A DNA stretch of 55,200 bases from an uncultured Fidelibacterota bacterium. GTDB taxonomy: Bacteria > Fidelibacterota > Marinisomatia > Marinisomatales > TCS55. Each line of letters opens with the position of its first letter. The first letter of the stretch is position 1. Positions 32,324 through 40,652 of this stretch are shown one piece after another. The stretch covers positions 1-55,200 of the forward strand of contig CACHMU010000007.1 of the NCBI GenBank assembly GCA_902581045.1. The letters run 5' to 3'. The notes beneath the pieces are model-generated. The model was not told the origin of the DNA, ran no database searches, and saw only the letters and a program-made list of their open reading frames with translations. The translations under genes were made by a program, and so were the position numbers.

Positions 32324-33748
32324 ATGAAAAAAATATTTACTATCTTTATTATTTTAATTGTCTCTAACAATTTTTTTGCACAGTCAAATAAGAAGGATGT
32401 ACAAAAATCTATTGAGAAAAGAGCAAAAGATTATGAAAATATAGCAAAATCTATTTGGGGTTGGGCTGAAATGGGTTATTTAGAAGAAAAAAGTTCTGCT
32501 CTCTTGCAAAAAACATTATCTGATGCTGGATTTAGTATTAAGGCAGGTGTTGCTGATATCCCTACTGCTTTTGTTGCGGAGTATGGTTCTGGACTACCCA
32601 TTATTGGAATTTTAGCTGAATATGATGCATTACCAGGAATATCTCAAGAAGTTGCGACTGAGCGAAAACCAATATTAGATCAGGAAGCAGGACATGCCTG
32701 CGGTCATCATTTGTTTGGAACTGCATCTACTGCTGCTGCTATAGCCATCAAGGATCATTTGAAAAAAACAGGACAAAAAGGTACTATTCGTCTTTATGGA
32801 ACACCAGCTGAAGAAGGTGGATCTGGAAAGGTTTATATGGTTCGAGCAGGTTTATTTGATGACGTCGATGTAGTTTTACATTGGCATGCAGGTGATCGAA
32901 ATGCAGCTAGTCCAAGTACTTCCATGGCTAATAGATCTGCAAAATTTAGATTTCATGGATATTCAGCACATGCTGCTGGTGCGCCAGAAAAAGGTCGTTC
33001 GTCATTAGATGCTGTTGAAGCAATGAACCATATGGTTAATCTTTTACGTGAACATATCCCAGATGGTTCTAGAATTCATTATGTTATTACTAGAGGTGGA
33101 TATGCACCAAATGTTGTCCCAGATTATGCAGAAGTATTTTATTATGTTAGAGATTTTAATGTAGATATTTTAGAAGATATTTGGAGTCGAGTTATAAAAA
33201 CTGCTGAAGGAGCTGCTCTTGGGACAGGTACTCGATTGGAATATGAAATTATTCATGGGAATAGACCTGTGTTAGCTAACAATGTTGTCCAGAAAATGAT
33301 GTATGACAATTTAGTTGAGATTGGTGGCGTAAAGTATAATCGAAAAGAGAAAGCCTTCGCAGAAAAGATTTATAAAACACTTCGCAGTCCAAGCTTGGAT
33401 TTAAGTTCTGCAAAAGAAGTTCAAAGCTATGAATTTACTAAAGGTAAGGGGTCTACAGATGTGGGGGATGTTAGTTGGATGGTTCCAACTGCTGGTTTGC
33501 GTGTTGCAACATGGATACCTGGAACTTCTGCACATACTTGGCAAGCTGTTTCTGCTGGCGGGATGAGCATTGGCATGAAAGGTATGATGAATGCAGCTAA
33601 AACTATAGCAGGTACTGCAGTTGATATTTATTCAAATCCTGAAGTAGTAAAAAGTGCAAAGAAAGAGCTATTAGAAAGAAGGGGACCAAATTTTAACTAT
33701 TATTCACTTCTTGGTGAACGCAATCCACCTTTGGATTATAGAAAATAA
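32324..33748 (+). CDS. Secreted M20-family amidohydrolase (AbgB-like)
   Basis: This 474-residue protein has a signal peptide (MKKIFTIFIILIVSNNFFAQ). The M20 zinc motifs are GILAEYDALPG, HACGHH near residue 124, TPAEEGGSGK and VVLHWHAGDRN. The dimerisation domain starts at SAKFRFHGYSAHAAGAPEKGRSSLDA. It resembles p-aminobenzoyl-glutamate hydrolase subunit B (AbgB) and related amidohydrolases. The export signal implies periplasmic hydrolysis of peptides or N-acyl amino acids, which the adjoining NSS transporter could import. Confidence 0.88.
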   Translation: MKKIFTIFIILIVSNNFFAQSNKKDVQKSIEKRAKDYENIAKSIWGWAEMGYLEEKSSALLQKTLSDAGFSIKAGVADIPTAFVAEYGSGLPIIGILAEYDALPGISQEVATERKPILDQEAGHACGHHLFGTASTAAAIAIKDHLKKTGQKGTIRLYGTPAEEGGSGKVYMVRAGLFDDVDVVLHWHAGDRNAASPSTSMANRSAKFRFHGYSAHAAGAPEKGRSSLDAVEAMNHMVNLLREHIPDGSRIHYVITRGGYAPNVVPDYAEVFYYVRDFNVDILEDIWSRVIKTAEGAALGTGTRLEYEIIHGNRPVLANNVVQKMMYDNLVEIGGVKYNRKEKAFAEKIYKTLRSPSLDLSSAKEVQSYEFTKGKGSTDVGDVSWMVPTAGLRVATWIPGTSAHTWQAVSAGGMSIGMKGMMNAAKTIAGTAVDIYSNPEVVKSAKKELLERRGPNFNYYSLLGERNPPLDYRK

Positions 33749-33757
33749 AATTTAATT

Positions 33758-33808
33758 AGTTTCATTATTAGAAACTGATATAATAGAAAATTAATTACAA
33801 TTTGTAAT
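33758..33808 (+). promoter_or_regulatory. Promoter/operator region of the crt operon
   Basis: An inverted repeat AGTTTC (33758-33763) / GAAACT (33771-33776) is followed by TATAAT (33779-33784) and then a perfect 15-bp palindrome ATTACAATTTGTAAT (33794-33808), 14 bp before the crtI start. The palindrome lies where a repressor would block initiation. The -35 box is not clear. Confidence 0.5.
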
Positions 33809-33822
33809 CTGGTAATTTTTAG

Positions 33823-35292
33823 ATGTCTAAAGATATAATTGTAGTTGGCTCTGGCCTTGCTGGAATGGCATGTGCTTCATATCTAGCAAAAAATAATCAT
33901 AGTGTAACTGTCATTGAAAAAAACAGTACTTATGGTGGTCGTTTACAATCTATTAGTAAAAATGGATATACTTTTGATTCTGGGCCTAGCTGGTATTGGA
34001 TGCCAGATATATTCGATTCTTTTTTTGCAGATTTCGGTAAATCAACTAGTGATTTTTATGATTTGAAAAGGATTAATCCTGGCTATAGAGTTTATTTTGG
34101 CGATGATGACACTTTTGATCTTGAAGAAGATCTTATTTTATTAAAAAATAGATTAGATGATCTTGAAGAAGGTGCTGGAGATTCTTTGCAAAAATACTTA
34201 GATGATGCTAAAGAAAAGTACAATGTGGCTGTTCAAAAGTTCATGTATAAACCAAGTTTGTCTCCTTTGGAATATATTAAGTCAGATTTAATTAAACGGA
34301 TTGGTAGGCTAAATTTATTTCGGCCGATCAGCAAACATATCCGTGATCATTTTTCTGATCCAAAGATTATTCAGATGTTGGAATTTCCTAGCTTATTACT
34401 TGGAGCAAAACCATCTGATACTCCTGCCCTATATAGTATAATGAATTATGCTGATATTGTACTAGGAACTTGGTACCCAAGTGGAGGGATAAGGTCTGTT
34501 GCAAAAGCTGTCTACGAAGTGGCGAGATCAGTTGGAGTAAACTTTGTATTTGATAGCCCAATAGATGAAATATTATTACAGGGTAAAAAAGTAAAAGGTG
34601 TAATGGCAACTGGGAATTCATATAATGGAGATATAGTCGTCGCTAACGCTGACTACCATCATGTTGAGCAGAAAATGTTACCTAAAAAATTTAGAAACTA
34701 TTCTGAATCTTATTGGTCCAATAGGACTATGTCTCCAAGTGCACTATTATTTTATGTTGGATTAAATAATAAGATTGAGATACCTCATCACGCCTTATTC
34801 TTTGATACAGATTTCAATCAGCATGCAAAAGATATCTATGATCATCCAAAATGGCCTGAGTCACCTCTTTTTTATACTTCTTGTACATCAAAATCTGATC
34901 CTAATGTTGCACCTGAGAGTGGAGAAACACTTTTTATTTTGATTCCTGTTGCGACAAATTTGATTGACAAAGAGGAAACTCGAAAAAAATATTTTGATCA
35001 GGTAATTTCTAGGATGGAATTATTAACAAAACAAAAAATTGCTGATCATATTGAATTCTATGAATCATATGGTCATAAAAATTTTATTTCTGATTTTAAT
35101 TCATTTCAAGGGAATGCGTATGGTTTAGCAAACACATTGTTTCAGACAGCATTTTTGAAGCCAAAAATAAAAAATAAAAAAATAAGTAATTTGTATTATA
35201 CTGGCCAATTAACGGTCCCTGGTCCAGGCATGCCTCCGGCTCTCGTCTCTGGGAAAGTTGTAGCAGATCAAGTAATGAGTGATATAAAGTGA
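33823..35292 (+). CDS. crtI: Phytoene desaturase-family FAD oxidoreductase (CrtI type)
   Basis: This 489-residue protein has the N-terminal FAD dinucleotide fold VGSGLAGMACASYLAKNN (7-24), EKNSTYGGRLQSI and FDSGPSWYWMPDIF. The C-terminal carotenoid-dehydrogenase signature is LYYTGQLTVPGPGMPPALVSGKVVADQV. It should introduce double bonds into phytoene, or act as a related carotenoid desaturase/isomerase. It overlaps the phytoene synthase gene by 4 bp (GTGA), which supports a carotenoid assignment. No lycopene cyclase or hydroxylase follows here, so the end product is not predictable. Confidence 0.92.
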   Translation: MSKDIIVVGSGLAGMACASYLAKNNHSVTVIEKNSTYGGRLQSISKNGYTFDSGPSWYWMPDIFDSFFADFGKSTSDFYDLKRINPGYRVYFGDDDTFDLEEDLILLKNRLDDLEEGAGDSLQKYLDDAKEKYNVAVQKFMYKPSLSPLEYIKSDLIKRIGRLNLFRPISKHIRDHFSDPKIIQMLEFPSLLLGAKPSDTPALYSIMNYADIVLGTWYPSGGIRSVAKAVYEVARSVGVNFVFDSPIDEILLQGKKVKGVMATGNSYNGDIVVANADYHHVEQKMLPKKFRNYSESYWSNRTMSPSALLFYVGLNNKIEIPHHALFFDTDFNQHAKDIYDHPKWPESPLFYTSCTSKSDPNVAPESGETLFILIPVATNLIDKEETRKKYFDQVISRMELLTKQKIADHIEFYESYGHKNFISDFNSFQGNAYGLANTLFQTAFLKPKIKNKKISNLYYTGQLTVPGPGMPPALVSGKVVADQVMSDIK

Positions 35293-36140
35293 GTAATACA
35301 GAAATATATTTAAACTCAAGTTTTCAGGCCTGCAAAAAATTAACAAATAATTTTAGCACTTCATTTTCTATGGGTATTTATTTTCTTGGTAAAGAAATCA
35401 GAAATCCTATATATGGTATTTACGGATTTGTTCGAGTAGCCGATGAAATTGTTGATACATTTTTTGACATTGACCAAACTAATGAACTTCAAAGGTTTCA
35501 TCAATTGACCAAAGATGCAATTTCTAATTCCTATAGCTCAAATCCAATATTACATGCATTTCAACATGTGGTAAATTCATACAAGATTGATATAGGCTTA
35601 ATCGATTCATTTTTTGATAGTATGAAATCTGATTTAACTGAAAAAAATTATGATAGGGATTCTTACAAAAAATATATTTATGGATCTGCGGAAGTAGTAG
35701 GATTAATGTGTTTATATGTTTTCCTTTCTGGAGATAAGAATAAATTTAATGAGTTAAAATCTTTCGCTCAAAAACTCGGTTCTGCATTTCAAAAAGTTAA
35801 TTTCTTGCGAGATATTAAAGAAGATTTTCAATCTAAGGGACGAGCATATTTCCCAGAACTTAAAGTTGAGGACAGACTGACACATTCTTCAAAAGAACAA
35901 ATTGAACTAGATATTCAAAAAGATTTTGATGAAGCAAAAGAAGGCATTTCAAGATTGCCTAGAGCGAGTTGTTTGGGTGTTTACCTCGCTTATAGATATT
36001 ATACAAAATTATTAAAAAAATTAATTCGTACTCCTGTAGAAAAATTAATGATAACTAGAATTCGTGTTAGTAATCTTCAAAAATTGCTATTATTTCCTTC
36101 AGCATTAGCTTTTACAATTTTTATGAGAAAAACCAAATGA
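35289..36140 (+). CDS. crtB: Phytoene/squalene synthase family protein
   Basis: This 283-residue enzyme has the two aspartate-rich prenyl-diphosphate motifs D52EIVD56 and (about 173-177) DIKED within KVNFLRDIKEDFQSKGRAYFP. Also present are FSTSFSMGIYFLG near the N-terminus and YGSAEVVGLMCLYVF. It condenses two geranylgeranyl diphosphates to phytoene. The GTG start overlaps crtI by 4 bp and the stop overlaps the next gene by 4 bp, indicating a coupled operon. Confidence 0.93.
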   Translation: MSNTEIYLNSSFQACKKLTNNFSTSFSMGIYFLGKEIRNPIYGIYGFVRVADEIVDTFFDIDQTNELQRFHQLTKDAISNSYSSNPILHAFQHVVNSYKIDIGLIDSFFDSMKSDLTEKNYDRDSYKKYIYGSAEVVGLMCLYVFLSGDKNKFNELKSFAQKLGSAFQKVNFLRDIKEDFQSKGRAYFPELKVEDRLTHSSKEQIELDIQKDFDEAKEGISRLPRASCLGVYLAYRYYTKLLKKLIRTPVEKLMITRIRVSNLQKLLLFPSALAFTIFMRKTK

Positions 36141-36604
36141 TACTATTTTTAATTCTCTTCACGCATAATAATTTGATTGATGATGTGACGATACGTGAAA
36201 TGTATCAAGAAGCAACACGTAATGAAGAAACTTGTGAGACCCTTTATGAATTATTAAAAAATGATTCTTCAAGAAACTTGTCTTCTAGCAGATTAGCTTT
36301 TTATGGAGCGACTCTTACATTAATGGCCAACTTTTCAAAAAACCCGGTAAAAAAAATGATGTATGGTAAACAAGCAGATTATATTTTAGATCAATCTGTT
36401 ATTATGGATCCAAAAAATTTTGATTCAAGAACCTTAAGGATTTTGTTTAATGCAAAAGCTCCTTCTATTTTATCAAATAATAGTGAGCTAAAAGAAGATT
36501 TATATGTATTTGATCAGCTAAAGAAAGATTCAACTAATTTTGCTAAATATAATAAATGGATTATTTCAATTATTAATGACGTGCAAACTGATCTTGTCCC
36601 TTAA
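36137..36604 (+). CDS. Hypothetical protein coupled to crtB
   Basis: This 155-residue protein begins with a short hydrophobic stretch (MILFLILF). It then forms an alpha-helical body with LSSSRLAFYGATLTLMANFSKNPVKKMMYGKQADYILDQSVIMDPKNFDSRTLRIL, resembling TPR-like helices. It overlaps crtB by 4 bp (ATGA), so it is translated with the carotenoid genes. I do not know the family. Similar-sized proteins follow phytoene synthase in some Bacteroidetes-like loci, which suggests a conserved but unassigned partner. Confidence 0.65.
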   Translation: MILFLILFTHNNLIDDVTIREMYQEATRNEETCETLYELLKNDSSRNLSSSRLAFYGATLTLMANFSKNPVKKMMYGKQADYILDQSVIMDPKNFDSRTLRILFNAKAPSILSNNSELKEDLYVFDQLKKDSTNFAKYNKWIISIINDVQTDLVP

Positions 36605-36659
36605 ATTTCACCCCTTTTAATAAACAATTATATATAAAATTAATTATTTAAAACAAATA

Positions 36660-38840
36660 TTGTTCCTAAGCATAGCTTGGTCAATTCTTTTTCCTCAAAG
36701 TAATACTGATAGTGAAAAGCGTGCCATCATTACAAAACAAATATCTGAAAACAAAATTGAAATAGATGGATTATTAAATGAGCCAGAATGGAAGATGGTT
36801 TTACCTGCAAAGGATTTTATTCAACGCGATCCTATTCAAGGTTCTCCGGCCACTGAAAAAACTGAAGTTTATGTTATTCATGATAAAGAAAATTTATATA
36901 TTGGGGCTATCCTATTTGACAGCAATCCTGATGGGATTCTCGCTTATCAGAAACGCAGAGATCAAAGTTTAAGAACTGATGATCGGTTTATGTGGATTTT
37001 AGATACTTTTTTAGATGGTAGAACTGGTTACTTTTTTGAAGTTAACCCTGCTGGACTTTTGGGCGATGGTTTAATAATTGGTGGTGATTCTTATTGGGGC
37101 ATAAATAAAGACTGGAATGGTATTTGGGATGCTCGTGTGGTTGTAATTCCTGAGGGTTGGTCTGTAGAAGTTGTTATTCCATTTAGAACATTAAACTTTG
37201 ATCCAAACCTTGATACTTGGGGAATTAATTTTCAACGTACAGTCAGACGAAAAAATGAAGATATGAAATGGGAAGGGTTTGAAAGAAACAAAAAAATAAC
37301 ACAACCAATACACGCAGGATACCTAAAAGGTTTGAAAAATTTAACTCAAGGCAATGGCTTAGAATTCAAACCTTATTTTAGCCTTAAAAATCAAGAAATG
37401 AATATGGTAAAAGATAATTTTAATGATATAGGCTTTGATGTCTCAATAAATATTACTTCTGGCCTAAAAGCCTCTTTGACTTATAATACAGATTTTGCAG
37501 AAGCAGAAGTGGATCAGCGACGAGTCAACTTAACTCGATTTCCATTAAGATATGCTGAAAAAAGAGGCTTCTTTCTTGAAGGGGCAGGCGTTTATTCATT
37601 TTCACCTAGAAATGATGTTACACCTTTTTTCAGTAGAAGAATTGGACTATCAGATGGAGAACAGATACCTATAAACTATGGAGGTAGATTATCTGGTCAA
37701 ATTGGAAATTATGAGATTGGGGTTATTCAGGCTCAAACAAACTCAAAAGGAGACATTGCAGGTGAAAACTTTACTGTTGCTAGAGTAAAAAGAGCATTTT
37801 TTAAGCAATCTTATTTTGGTTTGGTTTATACAGATCGCTCATCTAGAACAATGGAGCCTGATTCAAATGAATTAGATCAATCTCTTTTCGGTGCTGATTT
37901 AGAACTTAAAACCTCTGAGTTTATGGGTGATAAAAACCTTCAGTTTCAGACATTTTTTGTGCATCATACTGCCCCTTATAGCGAACCTGAACTTAGTATA
38001 TCTGATTTATCTGTTAGAGGATTTAGAATAACTTATCCGAATGATATTTTTCGTAGTCATGTATCTTACCGTGAATTTGGTAATAATTATAATCCAGCTG
38101 TAGGGTTTGGTCGAAGAAATGGTTTTAAACGTATACAACCAAGCTTTAGTTACCACCCACGGCCAGAAAGGTATGATTTTATTAGACAAGTAGAATTTGG
38201 TATTCAATATGAATTTATGACTGACCTGGAAAATAAAATGCTTAAGAAGCAAACTACAATTACACCTTTTAATATAAGGTTTGAAAGTCAAGACCAGTTA
38301 AGTGCAAAAATTGTCAGTTTAATTGAGTATCTTGATAAACCTTTTACCATATATGAAGATATTACTATTCCAATTGAAGAATATAGCAGCGAAGAATTAC
38401 AGGTAAAATTTGAAACTTCAGAAAAGCGAATGTTATCAACAGAATTTGAATATCAAACTGGTGATTTTTGGAATGGACAAAAGCAAACAATAAAAACTCA
38501 AATTTCAGTCAAACCTTTTTCTGGATTTAATATTCAAACAGAATATGAAAAAAATAGTGTCAAATTAAGCGGGAAAAGCTTTAATACTGAATTATACAAC
38601 TTCGAATTAGGAATTTATCCTACCCCGCGCACAGCTATTTTCAGTAATCTGCAATATGACAATGTTTCTGATGCTTTAGGACTATTTGCTAAACTTCAAC
38701 ACACAATCCGCCCTGGTAGTGATTTTTATTTAGTTTATACCCATAACTGGATTAGCTTGAGCGATCAAATTTTTGATTTTGATTTAATGACTGTATCTAA
38801 GGTCAGTTCATTAAAAATAAATTATTCCCTTAGATTTTAG
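36660..38840 (+). CDS. DUF5916 outer-membrane protein with CBM9-like N-terminal domain
   Basis: The protein has an N-terminal CBM9/DOMON-like domain (ENKIEIDGLLNEPEWKMV ... VYVIHDKENLYIGAILFD, RTDDRFMWILDTFLDGRTGYFFEVNPAGLLGDGLI). A long beta-barrel DUF5916 region follows (DFAEAEVDQRRVNLTRFPLRYAEKRGFFLEGAGVYSF) and ends with KINYSLRF. The TTG at 36660 gives only a 13-residue signal peptide lacking a positive end. The same frame is open upstream from 36624 and encodes YKINYLKQILFLSIAWSILFPQ, so a non-standard start (ATT 36627 or ATA 36630) would give a proper signal. The family function is unknown; a transport or glycan-binding role at the outer membrane is inferred. Confidence 0.82.
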   Translation: MFLSIAWSILFPQSNTDSEKRAIITKQISENKIEIDGLLNEPEWKMVLPAKDFIQRDPIQGSPATEKTEVYVIHDKENLYIGAILFDSNPDGILAYQKRRDQSLRTDDRFMWILDTFLDGRTGYFFEVNPAGLLGDGLIIGGDSYWGINKDWNGIWDARVVVIPEGWSVEVVIPFRTLNFDPNLDTWGINFQRTVRRKNEDMKWEGFERNKKITQPIHAGYLKGLKNLTQGNGLEFKPYFSLKNQEMNMVKDNFNDIGFDVSINITSGLKASLTYNTDFAEAEVDQRRVNLTRFPLRYAEKRGFFLEGAGVYSFSPRNDVTPFFSRRIGLSDGEQIPINYGGRLSGQIGNYEIGVIQAQTNSKGDIAGENFTVARVKRAFFKQSYFGLVYTDRSSRTMEPDSNELDQSLFGADLELKTSEFMGDKNLQFQTFFVHHTAPYSEPELSISDLSVRGFRITYPNDIFRSHVSYREFGNNYNPAVGFGRRNGFKRIQPSFSYHPRPERYDFIRQVEFGIQYEFMTDLENKMLKKQTTITPFNIRFESQDQLSAKIVSLIEYLDKPFTIYEDITIPIEEYSSEELQVKFETSEKRMLSTEFEYQTGDFWNGQKQTIKTQISVKPFSGFNIQTEYEKNSVKLSGKSFNTELYNFELGIYPTPRTAIFSNLQYDNVSDALGLFAKLQHTIRPGSDFYLVYTHNWISLSDQIFDFDLMTVSKVSSLKINYSLRF

Positions 38841-38863
38841 GTTAGCTGATCTTAGATCATAAG

Positions 38864-39205
38864 CTATAAAGTATATATTAATATCATTAAGCTAATCGAA
38901 AATAAACTTAATGCAGGTAGCATTTTGTAAAGTTTGTTTTTTACTCTAAAATGTGTAAAAACTGCTGCGCTCATTAATAATAAAATACCTGCTGAGCCAA
39001 GCACAATTATTATATTTTCACTGGACTGAAGCATTAAGGCAAATGATATTTTCAATATTCCAACAAAATCTCTAACCCACTTAGGTAAGTTATATTGATC
39101 GAATTCATTTTGTATATTTTTGTATCTAACTACCCAAACGTACAGAATAGAAACAAGAGTTATTGTTTTAAGTATTTCTATTAATACTTCAAGAGATTGA
39201 TTCAT
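38864..39205 (-). CDS. DoxX-like small membrane protein
   Basis: This 113-residue protein has four hydrophobic helices. NLPKWVRDFVGILKISFALML and AAVFTHFRVKNKLYKMLPAL match the pattern of DoxX-like proteins. The family is linked loosely to quinone or redox chemistry in the membrane; the exact role is unknown. It is divergent from the SDR gene. The 170-bp gap holds an inverted repeat ATGCCT...AGGCAT (39249-39267) and the tandem operator at 39332. Confidence 0.7.
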   Translation of the reverse strand: MNQSLEVLIEILKTITLVSILYVWVVRYKNIQNEFDQYNLPKWVRDFVGILKISFALMLQSSENIIIVLGSAGILLLMSAAVFTHFRVKNKLYKMLPALSLFSISLMILIYTL

Positions 39206-39331
39206 TATGGTCCCCCAATTTTATTTTTTAGTACTGTTTTTGTTTGTTATGCCTCTTTAATAGGCATCAATTATTTATTTTAGTTTAAAAACAAAATATT
39301 TTTCTTGCAATAAAAATTTATAGTATATAAT

Positions 39332-39349
39332 ATCGCTCATATCGCTCAT
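39332..39349 (+). promoter_or_regulatory. Tandem 9-bp operator repeat before the SDR gene
   Basis: ATCGCTCAT occurs twice in direct, adjacent copies (39332-39340 and 39341-39349), immediately after TATAAT (39326-39331), so it covers the predicted transcription start. A related triple repeat lies before the MerR/CarH-type gene (40593-40617). Direct-repeat operators overlapping the promoter suit a CarH-type repressor. Confidence 0.65.
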
Positions 39350-39376
39350 AATAAAAATTTAAAACTTAACATAAAT

Positions 39377-40096
39377 ATGAAAAATAATAATTTTATAATC
39401 ATTGGTTCTAGCGGGGGAATTGGAAGTCAACTGGTTGCAGATTTAGCTGTTAATAATAACCTCCTCCTTGGTTATCATAGTGAAAAACCACATAATCACT
39501 TGCCAAATACTATTTCTGCGCCAGTTGATGCTTCGTCTTTTGAATCTGTAATATCTTTTCTTGAATTTGGAAAAACGGAATTTAAGAAAATTGATGGTAT
39601 AGTCAACCTTCCTGGATCTGTAATCCTAAAACCGGCACATCTAGTTACAGAAGATGAATTTAATATGTCAATTAACATTAATTTAAAATCTGCTTTTGCC
39701 GTTGTACGTGCATCGGGTAAACTTTTATCTGAGAGTTCAGTTGTGTTAATGTCAACAGCGGTCACAAGCTTAGGCCTTGCTAATCATGAACTAATTGTTA
39801 GTGCAAAAGCAGGAATTGAAGCGATGGTACGATCAGCTTCTGTTAGTTACTCCAGAAAGTCACTACGATTTAATGCAATAGCGCCGGGTTTAATCGATAC
39901 ACCGCTGACGAAAAAGATTACGGGTAATCCTGTTGCTTTAGAAATAAGTAAAAATATGCATATTTTAAAACGAATTGGAAAACCCAGTGATATTTCAAAT
40001 ATTATTCAATTCTTAATTAATCCAGATAATAATTGGATAACTGGGCAAACATTTACAGTGGATGGGGGACTTTCTTCCACAAAAGAAACATCATAA
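39377..40096 (+). CDS. Short-chain dehydrogenase/reductase-like protein lacking the catalytic Tyr
   Basis: This 239-residue Rossmann protein has IGSSGGIGSQLV (nucleotide site, 8-19), the structural GIVNLPGS and VVLMSTAVTSLG. The end ITGQTFTVDGGLSS is typical of SDR enzymes. At the YxxxK site the sequence is I-V-S-A-K, so the Tyr is replaced by Ile although the Lys is retained. This suggests loss of classical dehydrogenase activity or a variant mechanism. It is the first gene after the tandem operator and so probably controlled by the CarH-type regulator two genes downstream. Confidence 0.82.
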   Translation: MKNNNFIIIGSSGGIGSQLVADLAVNNNLLLGYHSEKPHNHLPNTISAPVDASSFESVISFLEFGKTEFKKIDGIVNLPGSVILKPAHLVTEDEFNMSININLKSAFAVVRASGKLLSESSVVLMSTAVTSLGLANHELIVSAKAGIEAMVRSASVSYSRKSLRFNAIAPGLIDTPLTKKITGNPVALEISKNMHILKRIGKPSDISNIIQFLINPDNNWITGQTFTVDGGLSSTKETS

Positions 40097-40113
40097 TTAT
40101 TAATAAAATAAAA

Positions 40114-40596
40114 ATGCAAATTTTTTTACCATACAAATCATTCAAGAAATCTGCTGAAGTTTTAGATTATCAAAGATTAGGTAAGCAACGTGTTGAGGCA
40201 TTGCAGATTATTAATATTATAGAGGGTAAGCCAAGAAAAGATGGATTGCCATATAAAGGATGGTTAAATCATCCATGTATTACAATGTGGCAAAAGTATG
40301 TTCCAGCTTTAAAATTATATTATAATGTTTTCATTAATGAATGGATATCAAGAGGTTACAAAAATAATATGCCATTATATGAATTAAATGATATTGAAAT
40401 TTTCTATCCAAATTGGCTGGGTAATAAAAAATTCCATTTATCTCACAGGTCGAATCTTATGAGAAAAAATTACACATTCTATAAAAAGTTCAAATGGAAT
40501 GTAGATCCATTGGTTGGCTATGCCTGGCTAGATGGGAATGGAAATTGGTATGAACAAAACATAGCAACTGGAGAGAAAATATATTTAAATAAATAG
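40114..40596 (+). CDS. Pyrimidine-dimer DNA glycosylase-like protein (MSMEG_6728 family)
   Basis: I start at ATG 40114 (MQIFLPYKSFKKSAEVLDYQ), since family members begin at this point; the in-frame extension to 40033 overlaps the SDR gene. The 160-residue protein shows the signature VLDYQRLGKQRVEALQI, GWLNHPCITMWQKYVPALKLYYNVFINEW and SHRSNLMRKNYTFYKKF. The family is related to T4 endonuclease V-type pyrimidine-dimer glycosylases, which start repair of UV damage; direct activity is not established for most members. It is placed between the SDR and the light-type regulator. Confidence 0.82.
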   Translation: MQIFLPYKSFKKSAEVLDYQRLGKQRVEALQIINIIEGKPRKDGLPYKGWLNHPCITMWQKYVPALKLYYNVFINEWISRGYKNNMPLYELNDIEIFYPNWLGNKKFHLSHRSNLMRKNYTFYKKFKWNVDPLVGYAWLDGNGNWYEQNIATGEKIYLNK

Positions 40597-40617
40597 CTCA
40601 TAACGCTCATTATTCAT
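40593..40617 (+). promoter_or_regulatory. Tandem repeat operator before the MerR/CarH-type gene
   Basis: ATAGCTCAT (40593-40601), AACGCTCAT (40602-40610) and a partial TATTCAT (40611-40617) stand in direct register. They match the ATCGCTCAT repeat before the SDR gene. The first copy overlaps the upstream stop codon. The position 36-60 bp before the ATG fits autoregulation. Confidence 0.6.
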
Positions 40618-40652
40618 TATGTTTTATTAAATTTTATTTTTAGATTATTAAT

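Noticed and set aside
40033-40113. N-terminal extension of the dimer-glycosylase-like protein
   Set aside because: It overlaps the end of the SDR gene and the family begins at MQIFLPY, so ATG 40114 was chosen.
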